Positions 38,563-45,519 of a DNA stretch of 64,000 nt are shown one piece after another. Made by a program: the position numbers and the translations under genes. Under the pieces are notes generated by a model. It searched no databases and was not told the origin of the DNA. It was given only the letters and a program-made list of their open reading frames with translations. The stretch is from Streptomyces aquilus. Lineage in GTDB: Bacteria > Actinomycetota > Actinomycetes > Streptomycetales > Streptomycetaceae. Each line of letters opens with the position of its first letter. The first letter of the stretch is position 1. The DNA lies in assembly GCF_003955715.1 (NCBI RefSeq), contig NZ_CP034463.1, forward strand, positions 7,998,001 through 8,062,000, given 5' to 3'.

Positions 38563-40050
38563 ATGCCCGACCTGCCGACCCCTCATGACGCCGCCGAGGC
38601 CGCCCTGTTCTCGGAGTGCTGGGACGCGGTCCTCTCCTATGCCGACCTGTGCACGTCCGGGTCCACCGCGGCCAACCAACTGTCCACGGAGGCCTTCGCG
38701 CTCGGCATGCGCGAGGCCCGGGCGGCCGAGGCGGGTCCGGGCCGGGGTGCCGGCCGGCGGGCGCCCCGGCTGCCGATGATCCCGCTGCTGCTGACCGCGG
38801 TACGGACCACGGCGGCCGCCTGGGAGACCGGCGGACAGGGACACAAGCTCGACCCCGACCTGCGGCTCTGGCTCAACTCCGAGAAGGCCGACCGCTACAC
38901 CGGCCCGCCGCTCCAACGCCCGCTCGCCCTGCGCGGGTTGCGCGACATGCAGGAACACGACGCCGACCTGCTCTGGCTGGCCGAGGTCGAGGCGCTGCCG
39001 CTGTCCGTGGTGGCCCGCCGGCTCGGCCTCGACCCGGCCACCGTGTCCGAGGAACTCGCCCAGGTGCGCGGCCTGTTCAGGGACCGCAGCCACCGCAACC
39101 ACCTCGACACCCCGATGGCCGCGCAGTGCCGCAGCTACGCCCGGCTCCTCGACGCGGTCACCCGGTCCGCCGGCGCCGACACCCCCGAGGATCTCTCCCG
39201 GCACCTCGCCACCTGCGTGCAGTGCGCCGAGGCCGCCGCCTGTCTGCGGCTGCACGGCGGCGGGCTGCCCGCGGCGCTCGCGGGCGGGGTCATCGGCTGG
39301 GGCGGCCTCGCCTACCTGGAGCGCCGCCGCCGGGCCGCCGAGGTGCGGCTGGGCGCCGGACGCCCGGAACCGGCCGACGCCGGGCCGCCGAACCCCGGGG
39401 CGCAGAAGGCGCGGGTCGTGCGCAACGGCCTCCTCGTCACCGCCGTACTGGTGTCGCTGCTGGCGCTCGGCGTCTCGATGATGCCGTTCGGCAAGGGCGG
39501 CATGGACGACGGCGCCGCGAGCCCCGGCGACTCCGCCGACCGCCAGCCCGTCGCGGCCGACCCCGGCACCACCCTGCCGTCCGCGAGCGGCAGCCCGTCG
39601 GGCTCCCCGACCCCCACCGCGAGTGACACCCAGGGCTCGCCCACCCGGAAGAACCCCGACCCCGAACCCCAGGGCACCACCTCCTCCGCCCCGCAGGACG
39701 ACGACAAACCGGCGCCGGGCCCGACGACCCCGCGCGCCGCCTGCACCTACAAGTACACGCTCGTCAACCAGTGGCCCGACGGCTTCCAGGCCACCGTGAC
39801 CGTCACCCCCGCGGACGCCCTCGACGACTGGCGGGTCGCCTGGTCCTTCAAGGACGGCCAGAAGGTCGGCGAGATGTGGGACGCGAACTTCTCCCAGAGC
39901 GGCTCCCGCGTCACCGCCACCGCCGCCGACTACAACAGGACCGTCGCGGCGGGCGCCGACCTCGCCTTCGGCTTCATCGCCTCCTGGCAGGGGACCAACT
40001 CGCCCGGGTACGACGTGACGTTGAACGGGCAGGCCTGCACGAAGGCCTGA
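38563..40050 (+). CDS. Transmembrane sigma/zinc-finger-like protein with extracellular CBM2
   Basis: A 495-residue single-pass membrane protein. The cytosolic first 280 residues have a sigma region 4-like helix-turn-helix (LPLSVVARRLGLDPATVSEELAQVRGLF, about 148-175) and an anti-sigma zinc-finger-like stretch ending HLATCVQC near residue 220. One membrane helix follows (VRNGLLVTAVLVSLLALGVSM, about 287-307), then an 80-residue Pro/Ser/Thr linker outside the cell. The last 105 residues form a family 2 carbohydrate-binding module (CTYKYTLVNQWPDGFQATVTVTP through NSPGYDVTLNGQAC), with the terminal cysteines and two of the three usual surface tryptophans (NQW, MWDAN); the third appears as tyrosine. 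This layout suggests sensing of extracellular cellulose or chitin coupled to transcription, but that is inference. Neighbouring genes do not help. Confidence 0.8.
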   Translation: MPDLPTPHDAAEAALFSECWDAVLSYADLCTSGSTAANQLSTEAFALGMREARAAEAGPGRGAGRRAPRLPMIPLLLTAVRTTAAAWETGGQGHKLDPDLRLWLNSEKADRYTGPPLQRPLALRGLRDMQEHDADLLWLAEVEALPLSVVARRLGLDPATVSEELAQVRGLFRDRSHRNHLDTPMAAQCRSYARLLDAVTRSAGADTPEDLSRHLATCVQCAEAAACLRLHGGGLPAALAGGVIGWGGLAYLERRRRAAEVRLGAGRPEPADAGPPNPGAQKARVVRNGLLVTAVLVSLLALGVSMMPFGKGGMDDGAASPGDSADRQPVAADPGTTLPSASGSPSGSPTPTASDTQGSPTRKNPDPEPQGTTSSAPQDDDKPAPGPTTPRAACTYKYTLVNQWPDGFQATVTVTPADALDDWRVAWSFKDGQKVGEMWDANFSQSGSRVTATAADYNRTVAAGADLAFGFIASWQGTNSPGYDVTLNGQACTKA

Positions 40051-40059
40051 TTAATTCGG

Positions 40060-40116
40060 TTGACGGGACCGAGGGTGCCCCCGATACGGTGTGGATGTTC
40101 CCAGCCGGACGGGCTG
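40060..40116 (+). promoter_or_regulatory. Promoter and leader hairpin of the leader ORF / rsgA unit
   Basis: TTGACG (40060-40065) and TACGGT (40084-40089) with 18-base spacing give a good vegetative promoter starting near 40096. The first leader bases form CCAGCC-GGACG-GGCTGG (40100-40116), a stable hairpin before the leader ORF ribosome site. Confidence 0.6.
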
Positions 40117-40149
40117 GCCGAGCGAGTTCTTTCGAGGAGGTGTCGACCG

Positions 40150-40218
40150 ATGGCTGTCACTGCGATGAGCGCTGCCCGCATCCAGATCATCACGTCCACC
40201 TCCGTGGCCACCGGCTGA
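40150..40218 (+). CDS. 22-codon leader ORF upstream of rsgA
   Basis: ATG at 40150 is preceded by GAGGAGGTG, one of the strongest ribosome sites in the window, at normal spacing. The ORF encodes a 22-residue peptide starting MAVTAMSAAR, rich in Ile, Thr and Ser towards its end, and stops with TGA at 40216-40218. That is 43 bases before the TTG start of rsgA. A promoter and hairpin lie upstream. It could be a regulatory leader peptide controlling rsgA, or an independent small protein. No known attenuator residue run (for example repeated Cys, Arg or Trp) is seen. Confidence 0.55.
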   Translation: MAVTAMSAARIQIITSTSVATG

Positions 40219-40261
40219 CCTCACTCACCTTCCTTGCCGGGGCCCCTTCGAAGGGTCACCC

Positions 40262-41368
40262 TTGACTTCCTCCAGCTCCACTTCCTCTGCTGTTTTCTCC
40301 GCGCTCGCTCCCTACGGCTGGGACGACGCATGGGCGGACGAGTTCGCCCCCTACGACGCCGAAGGACTGCTCGCCGGGCGGGTCGTCCGCGTCGACCGCG
40401 GGCAGTGCGACGTCGTCACCGCCGACGGGATGCTGCGCGCCGACACCGCGTTCGTCACCCCGCACGACCCGCTGCGGGTCGTGTGCACCGGCGACTGGGT
40501 CGCCGTCGAACCCGGCGGCACCCCGCGCTACGTACGGACGTATCTGCCGCGCCGTACCGCCTTCGTGCGCTCCACCTCCTCCAAGCGTTCCGAGGGGCAG
40601 ATCCTCGCCGCCAACGTCGACCACGCGATCGTCGCCGTGTCGCTGGCCGTCGAACTCGACCTCGGCCGCATCGAGCGCTTCCTCGCCCTCGCCTGGGAGA
40701 GCGGCGCCCAGCCCGTCGTCGTGCTCACCAAGGCCGACCTCGTCCCGGACGCCGTGACGCTCGCGCATCTCGTCCAGGACGTGGAGACCACGGCGCCGGG
40801 CGTGCCGGTGCTGACCGTCAGCGCCGTGGACGGGGACGGGCTCGATGTCCTCACCGCGGTGATCTCCGGCGGCACGTCCGTGCTGCTCGGGCAGTCCGGC
40901 GCCGGGAAGTCGACCCTCGCCAACGCCCTGATCGGCTCGGACGTCATGGAGGTCCAGGCCGCCCGTGACGTCGACGGGAAGGGACGGCACACCACCACGA
41001 CCCGCAATCTGCTCGCCCTGCCCGGCGGCGGAGTCCTCATCGACACACCCGGGCTGCGAGGGGTCGGGCTCTTCGACGCCGAGAGCGGCGTCGGGCAGGT
41101 GTTCGCCGAGATCGAGGAGCTCGCGGGGGACTGCCGGTTCCATGACTGCGCGCACGAGAGCGAGCCGGGGTGCGCGGTGCTCGCCGCGATCGACTCCGGT
41201 GAGCTGCCCGAGCGGCGGCTGGAGAGCTATCGGAAGCTGATCCGGGAGAACCAGCGGATCGTCGCCAAGACCGATGCGCGGGTCCGTGCGGAGCTTCGGC
41301 GGGAGTGGAAGAAGAGGGGGGCCGAGGGGAAGGCGGCGATGGAGGTGAAGCGGGGGCGGTGGGCTTAG
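40262..41368 (+). CDS. rsgA: Ribosome small subunit-dependent GTPase A
   Basis: A 368-residue circularly permuted GTPase that helps late 30S maturation. The order of motifs is diagnostic: an OB-fold N-terminal domain, then TKAD (G4, residues 156-159), GQSGAGKST (G1, from 210), the T-rich switch (GRHTTTTRNL), DTPG (G3), and a C-terminal zinc domain (CRFHDCAHESEPGC). The start is TTG at 40262 with GAAGGG 7 bases upstream. It lies behind a short leader ORF under the same promoter. One of the dispersed repeats follows the stop. Confidence 0.93.
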   Translation: MTSSSSTSSAVFSALAPYGWDDAWADEFAPYDAEGLLAGRVVRVDRGQCDVVTADGMLRADTAFVTPHDPLRVVCTGDWVAVEPGGTPRYVRTYLPRRTAFVRSTSSKRSEGQILAANVDHAIVAVSLAVELDLGRIERFLALAWESGAQPVVVLTKADLVPDAVTLAHLVQDVETTAPGVPVLTVSAVDGDGLDVLTAVISGGTSVLLGQSGAGKSTLANALIGSDVMEVQAARDVDGKGRHTTTTRNLLALPGGGVLIDTPGLRGVGLFDAESGVGQVFAEIEELAGDCRFHDCAHESEPGCAVLAAIDSGELPERRLESYRKLIRENQRIVAKTDARVRAELRREWKKRGAEGKAAMEVKRGRWA

Positions 41369-41419
41369 CGCCTACGGGGGTGCCGCTTGGGGTTGTGGGG
41401 CGGCTGCGGGCCGGTTGTG

Positions 41420-41470
41420 GCTGGTCGCGCCCACGCGGCGGAGCCGCACATTGATACAGCCCCGCGCCCC
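41420..41470. repeat. Dispersed intergenic repeat, copy 3 of 3
   Basis: Same 51-base element as at 2802 and 10724, here with CACATTGATAC in the variable middle. Upstream similarity with copy 1 reaches back to about 41372 (CTACGGGGGTGCC). It lies between rsgA and the Ada-AlkA gene. Confidence 0.85.
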
Positions 41471-41543
41471 TGGGTTGCTCATCAGTGCGGTGTCTGAAAT
41501 CCGCCAGCCGCGTTTTCGTCCCTCAGCCACACTGGAACCTGTG

Positions 41544-42896
41544 ATGGACGAAGACACCAGGTACGAAGCCGTGCGCAGCCGGGACGGGCGGTTCGACGGC
41601 GAGTTCTTCTTCGCCGTCTCCACCACCGGGATCTACTGCCGGCCCAGCTGTCCCGCCGTCACGCCGAAGCGGCGGAACGTGCGGTTCTTCGCGACCGCCG
41701 CCGCCGCTCAGGGCTCGGGGTTCCGGGCCTGTCGGCGGTGTCGGCCGGACGCCGTGCCGGGGTCGGCGGAGTGGAATGCGCGCGCCGATGTGGTGGGGCG
41801 GGCGATGCGGCTGATCGGGGACGGGGTCGTCGACCGTGAGGGCGTCGCCGGACTCGCCGGGAGGCTGGGATACAGCGCCCGGCAGGTCCAGCGGCAGCTC
41901 ACCGCCGAACTCGGCGCCGGGCCGGTCGCCCTCGCCCGGGCCCAGCGCTCCCACACGGCACGCGTCCTGCTCCAGACCACCGAGCTGCCGGTCGCGCAGG
42001 TGGCCTTTGCCGCCGGATTCGCCAGCGTCAGGCAGTTCAACGACACGATCCGCACCGTGTACGCCTCGACGCCGAGCGAGCTGCGCGCCGCCGCCCCCGG
42101 CGCGCGTCGTACGGCCACCCCGTCGGCCGGGGTGCCGCTGCGGCTCGCCTACCGGGGCGCCTACCAGTCCTCCGCCGTCTTCGACGTCCTGGCCGCCGAG
42201 GCCGTACCAGGCGTCGAGGAGGTCGGCGGGGCTCCCGGGAGGCGGGTCTACCGGCGGACACTGCGGCTGCCGTACGGCACCGGGATCGTCGCCGTCGACG
42301 AACGGCCCCGGGGCTGGCTCGACGCCCGGCTGCACCTCACCGACCTGCGCGACCTGACGACCGCCGTCGGCCGGCTGCGGCGGCTTCTCGACCTCGACGC
42401 CGATCCGTACGCCGTCGACGAGCGGCTCGGCGCCGATCCGAGGCTCGCTCCGCTGGTCGCCGCCCGGCCCGGGCTGCGGTCACCCGGGGCGGCCGATCCC
42501 GAGGAGCTCGCGGTGCGGGCCCTCGTCGGGACCGAGGAGGCCGAGCGGCTCGTACGGCGGTACGGCAAGGCCCTCGACGCGCCCTGCGGCAGCCTCACGC
42601 ACCTGTTCCCCGAGGCCGCCGCCCTCGCCCAGGCCGACGGCCCCGTCGCGACCCTCGCCGCCGCCCTCGCCGACGGTGACCTGCGGCTCGACCCGGGCGC
42701 CGACCGCGACGACGCGCAGGCCGCCCTGCTCGCCCTGCCCGGCATGGACGCCCGCACGGTCGCCGTCATCCGCACCCGCGCCCTCGGCGACCCGGACGTC
42801 GCCCCGCCCGACCTCGACCTCCCCGACAGCTGGCGCCCCTGGCGCTCGTACGCCCTGCAACACCTGCGCACCGCAGGGGAGTTGGAGCACCGATGA
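41544..42896 (+). CDS. Ada-AlkA fusion: alkylation response regulator and 3-methyladenine glycosylase
   Basis: A 450-residue three-part repair protein. The N-terminal Ada zinc domain has four cysteines (C32, C36, C63, C66; GIYCRPSCPA and FRACRRC), where the first accepts methyl groups from DNA phosphotriesters. An AraC-type helix-turn-helix pair follows (GVAGLAGRLGYSARQVQRQL and LPVAQVAFAAGFASVRQFNDTI, about 95-185). The C-terminal half is an AlkA glycosylase with the N-terminal DNA-bending domain, HhH motif (LPGMDARTVAVIRTRALGDPD) and the catalytic Asp in PPDLDLPD. It should both sense methylation and excise methylated bases. It overlaps ogt (ATGA), forming an alkylation-repair operon. Confidence 0.93.
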   Translation: MDEDTRYEAVRSRDGRFDGEFFFAVSTTGIYCRPSCPAVTPKRRNVRFFATAAAAQGSGFRACRRCRPDAVPGSAEWNARADVVGRAMRLIGDGVVDREGVAGLAGRLGYSARQVQRQLTAELGAGPVALARAQRSHTARVLLQTTELPVAQVAFAAGFASVRQFNDTIRTVYASTPSELRAAAPGARRTATPSAGVPLRLAYRGAYQSSAVFDVLAAEAVPGVEEVGGAPGRRVYRRTLRLPYGTGIVAVDERPRGWLDARLHLTDLRDLTTAVGRLRRLLDLDADPYAVDERLGADPRLAPLVAARPGLRSPGAADPEELAVRALVGTEEAERLVRRYGKALDAPCGSLTHLFPEAAALAQADGPVATLAAALADGDLRLDPGADRDDAQAALLALPGMDARTVAVIRTRALGDPDVAPPDLDLPDSWRPWRSYALQHLRTAGELEHR

Positions 42897-43375
42897 CCCT
42901 CTACTGGACGACCGTCGAAAGCCCGGTCGGGCCGCTGCTGCTCACCGCCGAGCCGGGCGGCGCGCTCACCTCCCTGTCCGTTCCCGGGCAGAAGAACGGG
43001 CAGATCGTGCAGGCGAGTTGGCGGCGTGACCCCGGCCCCTTCCGTGCCGCCCAGGAGCAGCTCGACGCCTACTTCGCCGGGGAACTCAAGGAGTTCCGGC
43101 TGGAGTTGCGGGCCGAGGGCACCGCCTTCCGGGAGCGGGTCTGGGCCGCGCTCGACGACGTTCCGTACGGGGCGACGGTCACGTACGGCGAGATCGCCGC
43201 CCGTGTCGGGGCATCGAGGGCCGCCGTGCGGGCGGTGGGCGGCGCGATCGGCGCCAACCCGCTGCTGATCGTCCGGCCCTGCCATCGGGTGATCGGCGCG
43301 GACGGGTCGATGACCGGGTACGCGGGCGGGCTGGAGCGCAAGACCGCGCTACTCACCCTGGAGGGTGTCCTCTAG
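42893..43375 (+). CDS. ogt: Methylated-DNA-protein-cysteine methyltransferase
   Basis: A 160-residue suicide repair protein that takes the methyl group from O6-methylguanine. The active site is VRPCHRV with C130, preceded by the helix-turn-helix YGEIAARVGASRAAVRAVGGAIGANP and the arginine finger; RERVWAALDDVPYGATVTYGEIA is also typical. The ATG overlaps the stop of the Ada-AlkA gene. Its 3' end overlaps the 3' end of a convergent F420-type gene by 27 bases. Confidence 0.95.
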   Translation: MTLYWTTVESPVGPLLLTAEPGGALTSLSVPGQKNGQIVQASWRRDPGPFRAAQEQLDAYFAGELKEFRLELRAEGTAFRERVWAALDDVPYGATVTYGEIAARVGASRAAVRAVGGAIGANPLLIVRPCHRVIGADGSMTGYAGGLERKTALLTLEGVL

Positions 43376-43732
43376 GCCCCAGCTGTGGATCCGCCGCGGA
43401 TGGATGCGGATGACCTCCTCGCTGAAGTGCGCGCCCAGGTCGTGCGGGCCCACCAGCAGCTCGGCCTCACCGCGGATGTCGATGCCCCGCACCTTCCAGG
43501 GCCGCAGGCTGACGATGTCGTCGACGACGAGCGCGACCTTCGGGTTCTTCCGCAGGTTGCGCCACTTCTTGCTGCGACCCATCTGGTAGCCGCCGACCAG
43601 GATCGTCCCGTCGTCCTGCGGGAAGAAACCGACCGGGTTCGCCTGCGGCTGCCCCTGCGGATCGACGGTGGCGAGCCGCCCCAGCCGCTGCGACCTCAGA
43701 TACGCGCGTTCGGCCTCGCTGAATTCGGTCAT
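43349..43732 (-). CDS. PPOX-class F420-dependent oxidoreductase
   Basis: A 127-residue split-barrel protein of the actinobacterial F420-binding PPOX class: FSEAERAYLRSQRLGRLATVDPQGQPQANPVGFFPQDDGTILVGGYQMGRSKKWRNLRKNPKVALVVDD, followed by WKVRGIDIRGEAEL. The lysine- and arginine-rich MGRSKKWRN segment is where F420 phosphates bind in relatives. The ATG at 43732 (MTEFSEAERAY) is used rather than the in-frame start at 43765. The last nine codons lie over the end of ogt on the other strand, so both 3' ends are constrained. Confidence 0.88.
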   Translation of the reverse strand: MTEFSEAERAYLRSQRLGRLATVDPQGQPQANPVGFFPQDDGTILVGGYQMGRSKKWRNLRKNPKVALVVDDIVSLRPWKVRGIDIRGEAELLVGPHDLGAHFSEEVIRIHPRRIHSWGLEDTLQGE

Positions 43733-43798
43733 GCGGCCACCCAAACACGCCCGTCCCACCGGCACATCGGTTCCTGGGCCTAGACCCGTGGACCTACG

Positions 43799-44281
43799 TC
43801 AGCCCCAGATCACCGCCCCCAGCCAAGCGCCCGCGATCAGCAGGCACGTGAACAGTTCCGTCAGCACGCTGGAGCCGCCCGAGCGCATCACCGTGCGCAG
43901 CGCCGCGACCGCCTCCCCGTGCCGGCCGAGGCGCAGGCGTTCATGCAGGTAGACGCCGCCCATGAAGCCGGGGATCGCGCCCAGCACGGGGATCAGGAAG
44001 AAGCCCAGGAACGCGCCGACACCGGCGTACACGCCCATCCGGGGCGTCGCGCCGCTCGTGCGCAGGCGGCGCGGTGGCAGCGCCCAGCGCACCACCTGGG
44101 ACAGGAACAGCACGACGGTGGCCCCCACCAGCACCCACCACGCGACGGGCCGCGGATCCTTCAGCGCCCACCACGAGACCGCGGCCCACACGAGCCACGA
44201 TCCCGGCAGCCCGGGCACGAGCACTCCGCACAGGCCGAGCAGGAGGACCAGGCCGACCAGCAGGAGGTCCCACACTCCCAT
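43799..44281 (-). CDS. DUF456 membrane protein
   Basis: A 160-residue hydrophobic protein with four to five membrane helices and two glycine-rich loops (LLGLCGVLVPGLPGSWLVW; FLIPVLGAIPGFMGGVYLHERLRLG) that are the signature of DUF456, a glycine-zipper membrane family of unknown function. No ribosome site stands out strongly (AGGAC-like bases upstream on the minus strand). Confidence 0.87.
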   Translation of the reverse strand: MGVWDLLLVGLVLLLGLCGVLVPGLPGSWLVWAAVSWWALKDPRPVAWWVLVGATVVLFLSQVVRWALPPRRLRTSGATPRMGVYAGVGAFLGFFLIPVLGAIPGFMGGVYLHERLRLGRHGEAVAALRTVMRSGGSSVLTELFTCLLIAGAWLGAVIWG

Positions 44282-44336
44282 GCGTCCAGGGTGCCCGACG
44301 GCCGGAGAAACCGCAGGTCAGAAAGGTTCGCCCAGG

Positions 44337-45317
44337 TCACTCCCGGGCCACCCACCCCCGCTCGTGGGCATGCCACCCCAGCTGCAACCGGGTCGTCACG
44401 CCCGCCAGCTCCATCAGCCGCCGCACCCGGCGCTGCACGGTCCGCAGCCCCAGGTCGAGCTGTTTGGCCACGCTCGCGTCGGTCATCCCGGCGAGCAGCA
44501 GCGACAGCACCTCCAGATCCGTCGCGTCGGGGGCGTCGGCCGCCTCCTCCGTCAGCCCGGAGACGCCCAGACGCAGCGGCAGCGCCTGACGCCACACCGA
44601 CTCGAACAGCCCCGACAGCAGCTCCAGCAGCCCGCTCGCGTGCACGACCAGCGCGGCCGGCTCCGCCGTGTGCGAGGTCAGCGGTACGAGCGCCTGGACA
44701 CGGTCGGCGACGACCAGCTTCGTCGGCACCCGGTCCACCACCCGTATCTCCTCGTCCCGGCCCAGCGCGGCGGACAGCTCGCCGATGCCGTCCGGCAGAT
44801 CGAGGACCGACCGCTCGACCACCACCCGGTAGCGCACCCCGCGCCCGGCCGCCTGCTCCTCGGCGTCGTTCTCCCCGCCGGAGACCACCGCCGGATTGCC
44901 CGTGACCAGGGCGCACACCTCCTCGGTGGCCCCCAGCTGCAACTGTAGGAACCGCTGCGCCACCGCGGCCGCCCCGATCACCACCTCGACCAGGTCGTGC
45001 ACGGCGGGTTCGGCCGCCGCAGCCCGGTACTCCTCGGCGAGCAGCGCCGCCGCCAGCTCCGCCTTGTCCAGCTCGTGCCGCTGCTGGGTGAGCAGCGCGC
45101 CCAGCGCCACACCCGGGGGAGCGGCCACCCAGCGGCCGGGGCGGGCGGAGGACTGGGCCGCGAGTCCATGGCGTTCGAGGCGGCGCAGGGCACGCTCCGT
45201 GTCGTGCTCGGCGAGCGTCAGCCGCCGCGCGAGATCGGGCACGTCGGCCGCGCCCACGGACACCAGTGCCCGGTACGCCGACTCGTGCGTCTCGTCCAGC
45301 CCCAGCACACCCAGCAT
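44337..45317 (-). CDS. TrmB-like / LuxR-type transcriptional regulator
   Basis: A 326-residue regulator. The first 80 residues form a TrmB-like winged helix (LGLDETHESAYRALVSVGAADVPDLARRLTLAEHDTERALRRLERHGL). A middle region of about 170 residues looks like a phospholipase-D-fold-type sensor as in related Streptomyces proteins. The C terminus is a LuxR helix-turn-helix (DLEVLSLLLAGMTDASVAKQLDLGLRTVQRRVRRLMELAGVTTRLQLGWHA). The ATG at 45317 has GGAGGGG upstream. It is divergent from a large secreted S8 protease, 203 bases away, which is its most likely target. Confidence 0.9.
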   Translation of the reverse strand: MLGVLGLDETHESAYRALVSVGAADVPDLARRLTLAEHDTERALRRLERHGLAAQSSARPGRWVAAPPGVALGALLTQQRHELDKAELAAALLAEEYRAAAAEPAVHDLVEVVIGAAAVAQRFLQLQLGATEEVCALVTGNPAVVSGGENDAEEQAAGRGVRYRVVVERSVLDLPDGIGELSAALGRDEEIRVVDRVPTKLVVADRVQALVPLTSHTAEPAALVVHASGLLELLSGLFESVWRQALPLRLGVSGLTEEAADAPDATDLEVLSLLLAGMTDASVAKQLDLGLRTVQRRVRRLMELAGVTTRLQLGWHAHERGWVARE

Positions 45318-45519
45318 CAACGACCCCTCCCCGGCAGCGCCGTGGCGGGAACCGGCCACGGCGCAAACCCGCCTCGGCACATCATCGCCGCACCACCCGC
45401 CCCTCTGCCATCGTGGCGCCACCGCAGCATCAACCACCGTCCGCAAGGCCCGCCTCGGGCCTCTTCGGCCTGCGCGTTTCGCGTACCCGGGCATGCGGCG
45501 ACACGGCAGGAGAGCGATC

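Noticed and set aside
45493..45519. ATG at 45493 as start of the S8 protease
   Set aside because: No ribosome site; TTG at 45520 has GGAGAG upstream and gives a normal signal peptide. Not fully excluded.
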